From the NCBI GenBank assembly GCA_022790615.1, contig JAAVXK010000012.1:1-64000 (forward strand): 64,000 nucleotides of DNA, read 5' to 3'. Positions within the stretch are counted from its first letter, which is position 1. Each line of letters opens with the position of its first letter. The position numbers were made by a program, and so were the translations under genes. Shown here one piece after another: positions 31,088-40,168 of the stretch. Below the pieces are notes generated by a model. The model worked only from the letters and a program-made list of their open reading frames with translations. It searched no databases and was not told where the DNA came from. Source of the DNA: Lachnospiraceae bacterium (lineage in GTDB: Bacteria > Bacillota > Clostridia > Lachnospirales > Lachnospiraceae).

Positions 31088-34000
31088 GTGTGTAAAAATA
31101 TTGTTATAGGCTGTTTTGACAAGGAAGACGCCGCGGTAAAATGCGCCGTGAATAATCTTAAAAAGGATATTGAAACAGTAACGGATTGTCCGGTCAGCAT
31201 AAGAAGACTGGACATAAAAGACGCCGCGCACAAGGACGCCGGGGAATGCGATATCCTTATTGCGACAAAGGACGTACATACATGGCTTGACGGCGAGGAG
31301 GCGCTTGACAGGTGGGAAGGATATGTAGTAAAAAAACAGGACGGCCGGGTGTACATATGCGGTGCGGACAGGAGGGGAACAATATATGGAATATACGAAC
31401 TGTCTCAGTATATCGGAGTATCCCCATGGTATTATTTTGCGGACGTGCCGATTAGGAAAAAGAGCGGCTTCATTATTCCTGACGGTTATTACATATCAGA
31501 CTACCCTTCTGTCCAGTACAGGGGAATATTTTTAAATGACGAGGAAGAACTTGAGGAGTGGGCGGCGTTACATACAAGCGACGGGACAATAGGTCCCGAG
31601 CTTTATAGAAAGATATTTGAGCTTATACTCAGGTTAAAGGGTAATTATATCTGGCCCGCGATGCATGTGAATTATTTTCAGGAAAATCCTGAAAATGCAA
31701 GGCTTGCCAATGAGATGGGAATTGTCGTGGGGACGTCGCACTGCGACATGCTTATGAGGAGCAACCAGAATGAGTGGAATCCATGGCTTAGGAGTAAGGG
31801 TTATAGGAGCGATTACAATGCGGTCCACTCTAATAAATTACAGTCAGGCGAAGCCGACGGGATGAATGGCGGACATATATATTACGATTATTCCATTCCG
31901 GGAAAAAACCGCGAGGTAATACGGGAATACTGGCGCGAGAGCGTGGAGATGAACAGGGATTACGAGGTTTGTTATACAATCGGTATGAGGGGAGTCCACG
32001 ACTATGGATTTTCCACGAGGATGATTGACGAGGATGATTCGCTTTCGGATGAAGAGAAAGAGAAGGCCAGAATCAGGCTGCTTGAAACAATCATGTCTGA
32101 CCAGCGGGACATGCTGAAGGAGGGACTTGGGCTTGCATCCGCCGCCGAAGTTTTGCAGGCGTTTATTCCGTATAAGGAAGTTCTTGACTTGTACGATAAG
32201 GACCTGAACGTTCCGGAAGATGTGACGCTTATATGGGCGAATGATAATTTTGGACATATAAGGCGTTATCCCAATGAGGAAGAGAGAAAGAGAAGGGGAG
32301 GGCACGGACTTTATTACCATGCGTCGTATTGGGCCGCGCCCGACATGAGCTATCTGTTTTTCAACACGATTCCGCTTGCGCATATGACGCAGGAGTTAAA
32401 GAAGGCGTACGAGTCGGGAATCAGGAAAATGTGGGTTCTTAACGTGGGAGCCCTAAAACCGCTTGAGATGGATATGGAGGCGTTTTTACAGTATGGCTGG
32501 GACGCCGGAAAAAGTACCCGTATTACTACGGACATACACGGGTATACGGCTGCATGGTTTGACAAATATTTTTCAGGGGAATACGGAAATGAGCTGGCAG
32601 ATTTGTATGAGGCGTTCGCACAGCTTACGAATGCCAGAAAGATTGAGCATATGGCGCCGCTTGTGTTTTCACAGACCGGTTACGGGGATGAGGCCGGCGA
32701 GAGGGTATGCAGGCTGGAATACATTTTTAACCGTGCCAATGCGATATATGAAAAGCTGCCTGACTGCGAAAAGACGGCGTTTTTTGAGATGTTCTTATTC
32801 AAGGTGCACGCGTCGTATTACGTTAACCATGCTTTTTATTACGCTGACAGAAGCATTCTCTCATATGACAGGGGAAATGACAGGGCGGCGGACTTTTATA
32901 CGGATAATTCATATACAATGATGCAATATCTTCGAAATATGCTTCAGTATTATAACAAATACATGTGCGGCGGAAAATGGGACGGCATTCTTACGCCGGA
33001 TTCATTTCCACCGCCGGGAATATGCTTTTACCCGGTGTGCAAGCCTTCGATTAGAAGGAAAAGCGGCGGGCTGAAGCTGTTCCTGCCCGATGGAGGCAGT
33101 TCATTTGAAAGCGGTTCGATTATGTTTTGTTCAGGAGGACTTACAAAGAAATGGTTTGAGCTTGGAAACCAGGGAGCGCGCGATATTGATTATACAATTA
33201 CGATATGCGGCAGCCACGACTGGCTTGCCATATCGGAAACGGAGGGCACAGTCGTTACAGAAAAAAGAATCTATCTGACCGTCCCGGATATGAGCCTGTG
33301 TGAGGGAAAGTCTGCCTTATTGAAAATAAAAGGCTCCGCAGACGAAAAAGTTATAGAGTTAAATGTGACAGTGGAGCAGCCGGCAGCAGTTACGGCAGGT
33401 ATTGGGGCGGACGAAGCCGCCGTATATGAAGAAACAGCCGCTGCATATGATAATGCCGCTGCCTGTGGCAAAATCCCTGCGTATGAGGAAACAATTGCGT
33501 TTGGAGAAGACACTGTAATGGAGGCTGACGGGGCGGTCTGTCTGTTTGCCGACCGGTATCAATATGAGACAGGGGCGGATGACGGGGCGTGTTGGAAGAA
33601 AGTATACGGTGTTGGAAGGGGATTTGGGAATGTAATGACCGCATATTGTGCGGATACTGTATCGCCTGAAAGTCCTGACATCATGAAAAATCCATGCCTT
33701 GGATATTCCTTTTTCTTGAAGAACGAGGGGGAATTTGAACTTGAGATAATAAGATTCCTTACGCTTAACGCAAGGGGCAGAATCAGGTTTGCAGTAGGGA
33801 TTGACAGAAAAGAGCCGGTAATAATTGAGTCGGCGGCAACTGACGAATGGAGGGGGGCTTGGAAGGAGAGCGTCCTCAACAACGGAGAAAAACTTAACAT
33901 AAGACTTCCATTTTTACAGGCTGGCAGACATACCCTGCAGTTATATATGATTGACAGGTATGTCTCGATACATAAGATGGTTCTATATACCGAGGAGAAA

Positions 34001-34831
34001 AAGGACACATTTTTCGGTTTCTCATCCATTCATTACTGTTCGGATATGCCGAGTGTAAATATGGAGGAGCTTGATGCGCTTCAAAAGGACATGTATATGG
34101 CTTCGGACAATGATATTGTGCCTGACGTTGTGTATGCCGACAAGGAATTTTGGAAGTATAACAGAATCTATATGAAAAATGATACTATAAAGCGGGCGGC
34201 TCCGGGCGTTCGACGCTATGCGGACTATTATTACGGCGGCGTATCTGCCGCGGGAAACAGCGAGAACAGCATTACGGATATGTTTGGCAGCGGCGTGTTT
34301 CAGGAGAAGGACGGAATTCTTTCCTTGGAAGCGGAATATGCGCTTGAGGATTCAGACAACGCGTATCTTACGCCGGATAAAACGGGCGGCATATATTGGA
34401 GCCATGCGCGCGCCCGGACTGACGGCGGAACAGGTCTGGCTATGATGGTGTTTGGGCCTCATTATACATGGGATAACCCGAAAGACGCCCCGGGAATGCA
34501 TTTTCGTGTAAATGTAACACAGTCCGGAAACTTTAACGCATGGCTTCTTGTACTGTTTGAGGACCATATGTCGGATACGTGTTATTTTGCTGTTGACGGA
34601 GAGGTGCTTCCTCTAAGTTCGCAGTACAGGAACGGGCAGCTTTTTAACTACTCTACGATGCACATATATTTCTGGTGCCTGACCGGTAATATCCGGTTAG
34701 AAGAAGGAGAGCACACATTCTCGATATACGCGGGAGACTCCGGTATGCAGATAGACCGAATCTATCTTAGCAGGGGCGACGAGCTTCCGCCGCTTGATAA
34801 TGAGTGGAAGAGCTCGAATAGGCGTGATTAG
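31088..34831 (+). CDS. GH115-type glucuronidase without recognisable signal peptide (GTG start)
   Basis: GADRRGTIYGIYELSQYIGVSPWYYFADVPI, QYRGIFLNDEEELEEW, LRLKGNYIWPAMHVNYF; N-terminus MCKNIVIGCFDKED is not hydrophobic. Confidence 0.9.
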   Translation: MCKNIVIGCFDKEDAAVKCAVNNLKKDIETVTDCPVSIRRLDIKDAAHKDAGECDILIATKDVHTWLDGEEALDRWEGYVVKKQDGRVYICGADRRGTIYGIYELSQYIGVSPWYYFADVPIRKKSGFIIPDGYYISDYPSVQYRGIFLNDEEELEEWAALHTSDGTIGPELYRKIFELILRLKGNYIWPAMHVNYFQENPENARLANEMGIVVGTSHCDMLMRSNQNEWNPWLRSKGYRSDYNAVHSNKLQSGEADGMNGGHIYYDYSIPGKNREVIREYWRESVEMNRDYEVCYTIGMRGVHDYGFSTRMIDEDDSLSDEEKEKARIRLLETIMSDQRDMLKEGLGLASAAEVLQAFIPYKEVLDLYDKDLNVPEDVTLIWANDNFGHIRRYPNEEERKRRGGHGLYYHASYWAAPDMSYLFFNTIPLAHMTQELKKAYESGIRKMWVLNVGALKPLEMDMEAFLQYGWDAGKSTRITTDIHGYTAAWFDKYFSGEYGNELADLYEAFAQLTNARKIEHMAPLVFSQTGYGDEAGERVCRLEYIFNRANAIYEKLPDCEKTAFFEMFLFKVHASYYVNHAFYYADRSILSYDRGNDRAADFYTDNSYTMMQYLRNMLQYYNKYMCGGKWDGILTPDSFPPPGICFYPVCKPSIRRKSGGLKLFLPDGGSSFESGSIMFCSGGLTKKWFELGNQGARDIDYTITICGSHDWLAISETEGTVVTEKRIYLTVPDMSLCEGKSALLKIKGSADEKVIELNVTVEQPAAVTAGIGADEAAVYEETAAAYDNAAACGKIPAYEETIAFGEDTVMEADGAVCLFADRYQYETGADDGACWKKVYGVGRGFGNVMTAYCADTVSPESPDIMKNPCLGYSFFLKNEGEFELEIIRFLTLNARGRIRFAVGIDRKEPVIIESAATDEWRGAWKESVLNNGEKLNIRLPFLQAGRHTLQLYMIDRYVSIHKMVLYTEEKKDTFFGFSSIHYCSDMPSVNMEELDALQKDMYMASDNDIVPDVVYADKEFWKYNRIYMKNDTIKRAAPGVRRYADYYYGGVSAAGNSENSITDMFGSGVFQEKDGILSLEAEYALEDSDNAYLTPDKTGGIYWSHARARTDGGTGLAMMVFGPHYTWDNPKDAPGMHFRVNVTQSGNFNAWLLVLFEDHMSDTCYFAVDGEVLPLSSQYRNGQLFNYSTMHIYFWCLTGNIRLEEGEHTFSIYAGDSGMQIDRIYLSRGDELPPLDNEWKSSNRRD

Positions 34832-34853
34832 CCGCTGAAATTATATTCTTTAT

Positions 34854-34888
34854 ACGGCCCTAAGCGTCAACCGGACGCTTAGGGCCGT
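34854..34888. terminator. 15-bp perfect inverted repeat
   Basis: ACGGCCCTAAGCGTC-aaccg-GACGCTTAGGGCCGT just after the second GH115. Confidence 0.8.
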
Positions 34889-35125
34889 TGTCTGCGTAAT
34901 ACAAAAATCGTCGGAGTCCATTGGGATAGTTATAGAAGCGATTAAACGATATATTGATTGACATTCAAATATGAAACCGATAGAATAAAAAAACGGGGTG
35001 AGCGTATGGGGCCGTACTTATCTGGAATGCGGTCTGCCGGAGTATGTGCCGGAATCGTTGGAACAGATGAAAACTGTATGGAAAAAAAGAGCTGAAATTG
35101 TTTATTGTGGTATGGAGGTGCTATT

Positions 35126-35923
35126 TTGCAGATAAAAAACAAAGATATAGATTCGGGAAAACCATTTGACTGGGGGAGGACGTCAAAAGATTACGCGGCA
35201 TACAGGGACGTCTACCCTCCGGTGTTTTATGAGAAAATTGCCGGCAGGGGTCTGTGCGTAAGCGGACAGAAGGCATTAGATTTGGGAACCGGTACGGGGG
35301 TTATTCCAAGAAACATGTATAAATACGGTGCGGACTGGGTTGGTACGGATATTGCAGAAAACCAGATTCATCAGGCTGAGTTTCTTGCCGGTAAGGCCGG
35401 AATGAATATCGAATTCATTACAGTACCGGCTGAGGAAATAGACTTTAAAAGTAATACGTTTGATGTCGTAACGGCATGTCAGTGTTTTATGTATTTTGAC
35501 CATAAAAGGCTTATGCCCGTATTGTCAAATATTTTAAAAGAACACGGAAAGCTCGTAATACTATATATGGCATGGCTGCCTTATGAGGACAGGATTGCAG
35601 AGGCAAGCGAGGAGCTTGTACTGAAATACAGCCCAAACTGGACCGGCGCCGGGCAGAAAAGATATCCGATTTGGGTTCCGGATGTGGTTTATGACTACTT
35701 TGATATGGAGGAACATGAGGAATATGACGTCATGGTGCCGTTTACAAAGGAAACGTGGCACGGAAGAATGAGAGCCTGCCGTGGCGTGGGGGCGTCATTA
35801 TCCGAGACCGAGCTTGCAAAATGGGATGCCGAGCACAGGGAATTACTAGATAAGACGGCGCCGGACGAGTTTGAAGTATTGCATTATGCCGCGACGGCCA
35901 TTTTTAGTGTGAAAAGAACATAA
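35126..35923 (+). CDS. Class I SAM-dependent methyltransferase (probable TTG start after GGAGG)
   Basis: ALDLGTGTGVIPRNMYKYGADWVGTDIAENQI. Confidence 0.9.
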   Translation: MQIKNKDIDSGKPFDWGRTSKDYAAYRDVYPPVFYEKIAGRGLCVSGQKALDLGTGTGVIPRNMYKYGADWVGTDIAENQIHQAEFLAGKAGMNIEFITVPAEEIDFKSNTFDVVTACQCFMYFDHKRLMPVLSNILKEHGKLVILYMAWLPYEDRIAEASEELVLKYSPNWTGAGQKRYPIWVPDVVYDYFDMEEHEEYDVMVPFTKETWHGRMRACRGVGASLSETELAKWDAEHRELLDKTAPDEFEVLHYAATAIFSVKRT

Positions 35924-35987
35924 CGAATACGTTCTGGGAGAGAGACTATAAAGACCTTTATATGAAGCATAATATAAGGAGAAGTAT

Positions 35988-36746
35988 ATGATAACGGAAA
36001 GTTTTGACGATAAATCAAATGCGATTATTCATCCGCGAAAAAATGAAAACGCACCGCGTGTCGACGCGTGTATTCTGACGTTTTCCCATGTAATCGAAAC
36101 GTTTGTTTTAGATAATTATGAATGCACGCAAATAGCTTCGTTTTGGTTTGCAACGGGGAATACTCCTATTTACCGTATAGCATACAAGGGAAAGGTATTT
36201 GCGTTTTATAAGACTTATGTAGGGGCTCCGGCGTGCGTTGGCACTGTAGAAGATACTTTATCGGAGATTCAGACTGATAAATATATTGTATTTGGCGGTG
36301 CGGGATGCTTAAACAAAGAAATTGCACACGGAAAGGTAATGATACCGACCGAGGCTTACCGTGATGAAGGCACTTCCTATCATTATGCACCGGCCTCGGA
36401 TTATATTACGGTAAAAAATGCCGATGTAGTTGCCGCTTTTATGAAAGAAAATGGAATTCCATTTGTCAAGGGTAAAACATGGACAACGGATTCTTTCTAC
36501 AGGGAAACAATCAATAATTTTAATAAGCATAAAGAAGACGGCTGTATTTCGGTGGAGATGGAATGTTCCGCCCTGCAGGCAATGTGCGATTTCAGGGGAT
36601 TGAATCTATACACATTCTTTACAAGCGGCGACCTTCTTGACGCGCCCGAATGGGATGAACGCCGTAAAGACGGGGAAAACAAAGGTACGCAGCATGATGC
36701 CGGGCATTTTGACATTGCGCTCGAACTGGCGCGGTATGTCGTCTGA
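35988..36746 (+). CDS. Nucleoside phosphorylase-like protein
   Basis: YIVFGGAGCLNKEIAHGKVMIPTEAYRDEGTSYHY, CISVEMECSALQAMCDF. Confidence 0.88.
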   Translation: MITESFDDKSNAIIHPRKNENAPRVDACILTFSHVIETFVLDNYECTQIASFWFATGNTPIYRIAYKGKVFAFYKTYVGAPACVGTVEDTLSEIQTDKYIVFGGAGCLNKEIAHGKVMIPTEAYRDEGTSYHYAPASDYITVKNADVVAAFMKENGIPFVKGKTWTTDSFYRETINNFNKHKEDGCISVEMECSALQAMCDFRGLNLYTFFTSGDLLDAPEWDERRKDGENKGTQHDAGHFDIALELARYVV

Positions 36747-36792
36747 TTTGGCACATATATTAAAGAACAATATTTTAGGGAGGTTGTATGAA

Positions 36793-37224
36793 ATGATACA
36801 GGCGGCAGACAATAATAACCTGCATATTGCGGCCGAGATGGCTGCTGAGTTGTGGGATGCTTCTAAACAGGAACTGTTGGAGCAGTTTAAAGATATTTTG
36901 AATAATAAAAAAGGGGTGTTGTACTTAAAATATGTCGGGAATATTCCGGTTGGCTTTGCTCAATGTCAATTGCGAAACGACTATGTCGAAGGCACGGATA
37001 GTTCACCGGTAGGATATCTTGAAGGAATATTTGTAAGGGAAGAATACAGAAAGAACGGATATGCAAAAGAACTTCTTAATGCGTGCCAACAATGGTCAAA
37101 AAATCAAGGCTGCATAGAATTTGCAAGCGACTGTGAACAGGATAATGCCGACAGTTTGGAATTTCATATGAAAACGGGCTTTACGGAGGCAAACAGAATC
37201 ATTTGTTTTACTAAGCTGCTTTGA
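36793..37224 (+). CDS. GNAT acetyltransferase resembling aminoglycoside 6'-N-acetyltransferases
   Basis: GFAQCQLRNDYVEGTDSSPVGYLEGIFVREEYRKNGYAKELLNACQQW...GCIEFASDCEQDNADSLEFHMKTGFTEANRIICF. Confidence 0.82.
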   Translation: MIQAADNNNLHIAAEMAAELWDASKQELLEQFKDILNNKKGVLYLKYVGNIPVGFAQCQLRNDYVEGTDSSPVGYLEGIFVREEYRKNGYAKELLNACQQWSKNQGCIEFASDCEQDNADSLEFHMKTGFTEANRIICFTKLL

Positions 37225-37483
37225 AATATATCCTGTTTGGCAAAAGGTTGTTTGCGATGCGTGAAAGAGAAATATAAGTAGATATACAAACCGGTGTTAA
37301 GTATTTTGTAAAAAAACCGGAATTATACAATAAAATCACTTAAACGACAAAAAATTACATAAAATGGATAAAAAGTATTGACTGTCGTGCCGCTATAGTA
37401 TAATATTTTTATTGTTGTATACGACATAAAACCAGGGCATTTGAGAGAAACATTATTATGTCCGGCGCGGAAAGGAGTACGGC

Positions 37484-38302
37484 ATGACACAGAAAAGGAG
37501 GCTGAGAAAATACAGGGAATATCTCGAGGCACAATCTCTTAGCCCTCTGACGGTAGAAATGTACTATAGGGAGGCCTTTTGTCTTGAGACATATCTGAAA
37601 GGCGGGAAACCAAAGAAGAAACAGGTGCAGCAATTTATTTCGGAAATAAGGCAGGACCATAAGATATCGACAGTGAATGGATATATTGTCGCGATAAACC
37701 GTTATTTAAAATGGATGAACATGAACGAATACTGTGTCAAGACAAAGCGCGTACAGGGGAACTGGAATCTGGAAAACGTTATATCAATCGAGGAGTACAA
37801 CCGATTAATCAAATATGCAAAAGAGAATAAGAAAGATAAATACTATCTGATTATCCGTATTCTGGGAAAGACCGGAATCAGGATAGGCGAACTTCGTTAC
37901 ATAACTGTGGAGGCGCTCGAACAACAAAGTATGATGATATATGGAAAGGGAAAATACCGCTCCATATATCTGACTGACGACCTGATTTCCGAGATGAGGG
38001 AATACTGTAAAATGAATAATATTCAGTCAGGGTGTATTTTCCTTGGAAATAAAAACACGCCGATAAGTCGAAGCGCCGTATGGCAGATGCTGCAAAAAAT
38101 TGCAAACGGGGCGGGGGTTCCGAGGAGAAAAGTACATCCGCACAGTTTTCGTCATTTGTTTGCGAAAACTTATATGGAGCATCATGGAAATATATCTGAG
38201 CTTGCCGATATACTTGGGCATTCAGGCCTTGAGATAACGAGAATCTATCTGACGACGACAAGGGAGGAAAAACTCAGGAGAATTAACGAACTTCCGCTGT
38301 GA
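37484..38302 (+). CDS. Tyrosine recombinase/integrase
   Basis: Catalytic signatures TGIRIGELRYI, GKGKYR, HPHSFRHLFA, LGHSGLEITRIYL. Confidence 0.94.
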   Translation: MTQKRRLRKYREYLEAQSLSPLTVEMYYREAFCLETYLKGGKPKKKQVQQFISEIRQDHKISTVNGYIVAINRYLKWMNMNEYCVKTKRVQGNWNLENVISIEEYNRLIKYAKENKKDKYYLIIRILGKTGIRIGELRYITVEALEQQSMMIYGKGKYRSIYLTDDLISEMREYCKMNNIQSGCIFLGNKNTPISRSAVWQMLQKIANGAGVPRRKVHPHSFRHLFAKTYMEHHGNISELADILGHSGLEITRIYLTTTREEKLRRINELPL

Positions 38303-38565
38303 ATTACCACGATATGAGATAAATTTACGACTATATATTTGAAGATAAATAATTATGAATAGAATCAGCATGCAGAGCAATCGCTTAAAATTGGGATGGA
38401 ATCAATGAAAATATAGGCGATTGCTTCGGTTTGCGGGAGTATAGTATCGCAAAACTTGACAAAATACTATATTATGTTCCGTTTGTCAACACCAAAATAA
38501 AAATTTCATGAAAATAATTTCAAAATAATTTCATGACAATCTATAAAACGATTGAAGTTCGGATG

Positions 38566-38596
38566 AAAAGAGGTTTCGAATCAGAGGCCTCTTTTT
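38566..38596 (+). terminator. Rho-independent terminator-like hairpin
   Basis: AAAAGAGG ... CCTCTTTT followed by T. Confidence 0.6.
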
Positions 38597-38728
38597 AATA
38601 TAATAGAAAACTGCTTGGCAATTTCCTATTATATTAAAAGCGCTCCGCTAAGGATGCGCACTCGCGCGATATGTAGTTAGTTGCATTCGCAACACGCGCT
38701 CGGCGCGGAGAATGTCGCAAGCGACATT
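38593..38728. repeat. Composite multi-hairpin repeat element
   Basis: TTTTAATATAATAG...CTATTATATTAAAA (14-bp perfect IR), GTTGC-attc-GCAAC, AATGTCGC-aa-GCGACATT then T run; right 57 bp recur at 1..57. Confidence 0.85.
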
Positions 38729-38920
38729 CTTTTTTCTTTGCAGGAAAATACGTCTTATATATAAACACTTTATAACAACTGCACTCCGACGGTTGCTTGT
38801 TAAGGTCTGGCCGAAACGACTTACCATAATATAGTATTATCGAAAGCGTAACAGGGGTGATACCCACAAAAACCGATGGCCGCCCGGTGCAGTATGCCGG
38901 GGCGGGGAATGGAGGATAAC

Positions 38921-39418
38921 ATGGCAAAGGCAGAAAGCTTCGACACATTGCTGCAGGCGATTCAGAGTTCCTTTATTAAGGTAAACCAGCTTTCCAGACA
39001 ACAGCATGTTGAGCTGCTCAAAAATTATTTTGACGGCGACAATAAGCCTATATGTATTAAAATGCAGTATCCTGCGCGCGGAGAAGACGGAGAGATGACA
39101 TTTACCGAGGTTGCGATTCCGAAACTCTGTATAGTGCCGATTTCATCTTTGAAACTACAGGAAGTATCCGTGGACTTTAAAGTCAAGCTTACGGGCAAGG
39201 TAAGCCTGAAAGGTCTGTGTAATGAAGGAGAAGAAGAACCGGCAGGAAAAAGAGGAAGGAAGAAAAGTGCAATGGATGAAGAATACGTCGGCTACATACC
39301 TCACGCGTCTAAGCGTGAAAACGTCGGTTTTGCGGATATTCATCTCAAGTTCAAAGCAGATGAGCCGCCGGAAGGGATTCTTCGAATCCGAGACTCCATG
39401 ATTCGCGTTATGCCGTAA
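38921..39418 (+). CDS. DUF2589-like protein
   Basis: ATG after GGAGG; FDTLLQAIQSSFIKVNQLSRQQHVELLKNYF...VAIPKLCIVPISSLKLQEVSVDFKVKL. Confidence 0.65.
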   Translation: MAKAESFDTLLQAIQSSFIKVNQLSRQQHVELLKNYFDGDNKPICIKMQYPARGEDGEMTFTEVAIPKLCIVPISSLKLQEVSVDFKVKLTGKVSLKGLCNEGEEEPAGKRGRKKSAMDEEYVGYIPHASKRENVGFADIHLKFKADEPPEGILRIRDSMIRVMP

Positions 39419-39500
39419 GCGTACGGCCGCGTATATTGGCGTACCGTTATTAAAAGTACGCTGCATTCAGGGTATTCCGGGGTAGAAAGGAGAAATCAAT

Positions 39501-40100
39501 ATGGGTGATTTAGTTAAAATGGGAGACCAGTTCAGCGGTCTTGACATGGCTTCGCTTATCGGCGGTCCGTTGAAAGCTGCCTGCGACGCGCAGAGTATGC
39601 TTGCGGCGACTACGACAAGATTTATTGAAAATGTCGGTATGGACGCTCCCGATTCGGATGGAAAGCGTAAAATACGGACGACAAAATTTTCATTTACAAG
39701 GGCTACCGTCAACGAGGAAACCGGAGAGCAGGAAAAAGAAGAGGTAGAAATGAATGTACCGATTCTTTCGATTATAAATGTGCCGAGCCTGCAGGTGGAT
39801 AATGTCGACATCAAGTTTGACATGGAAGTAAAATCGGCCGTATCTTCGGAATCCAAATCGGCGAAGGAAGGAAGCATTGACGCCGAGGCCGGACTGGCGA
39901 TTGGACCGTTCCATATGGACGTTAAAATTAAGGGCTCAATATCCAGCCAGGAGAGCAACACCAGAAGCAGTGACAATTCTGCAAAATACCATGTCGAGGT
40001 TCACGCTGCGCAGGCGAAGGAGCCGGAGGGACTGGCGAGAATGATAGACGCACTGGCTACTGCATGTACCCCGGTAGCGGTTAAGAAAGCCGTAGGGTAA
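39501..40100 (+). CDS. DUF2589 domain protein
   Basis: MASLIGGPLKAACDAQSMLAATTTRFIENVG; MNVPILSIINVPSLQVDNVDIKFDMEVKSA; AKYHVEVHAAQAKEPEGLARMIDALATA. Confidence 0.78.
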   Translation: MGDLVKMGDQFSGLDMASLIGGPLKAACDAQSMLAATTTRFIENVGMDAPDSDGKRKIRTTKFSFTRATVNEETGEQEKEEVEMNVPILSIINVPSLQVDNVDIKFDMEVKSAVSSESKSAKEGSIDAEAGLAIGPFHMDVKIKGSISSQESNTRSSDNSAKYHVEVHAAQAKEPEGLARMIDALATACTPVAVKKAVG

Positions 40101-40168
40101 GCAGATTATGTCAAAGCATTGACAAAGTAATAATATAATTCCGCGCGCAGGATAGAATGGAGGTATAT

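Noticed and set aside
37310-37440. Possible invertible promoter upstream of the recombinase (TATACAATAAAA ... TTTTATTGTTGTATA)
   Set aside because: Only about 8 bp match before a gap, and the region is AT-rich; too weak without strain comparison.
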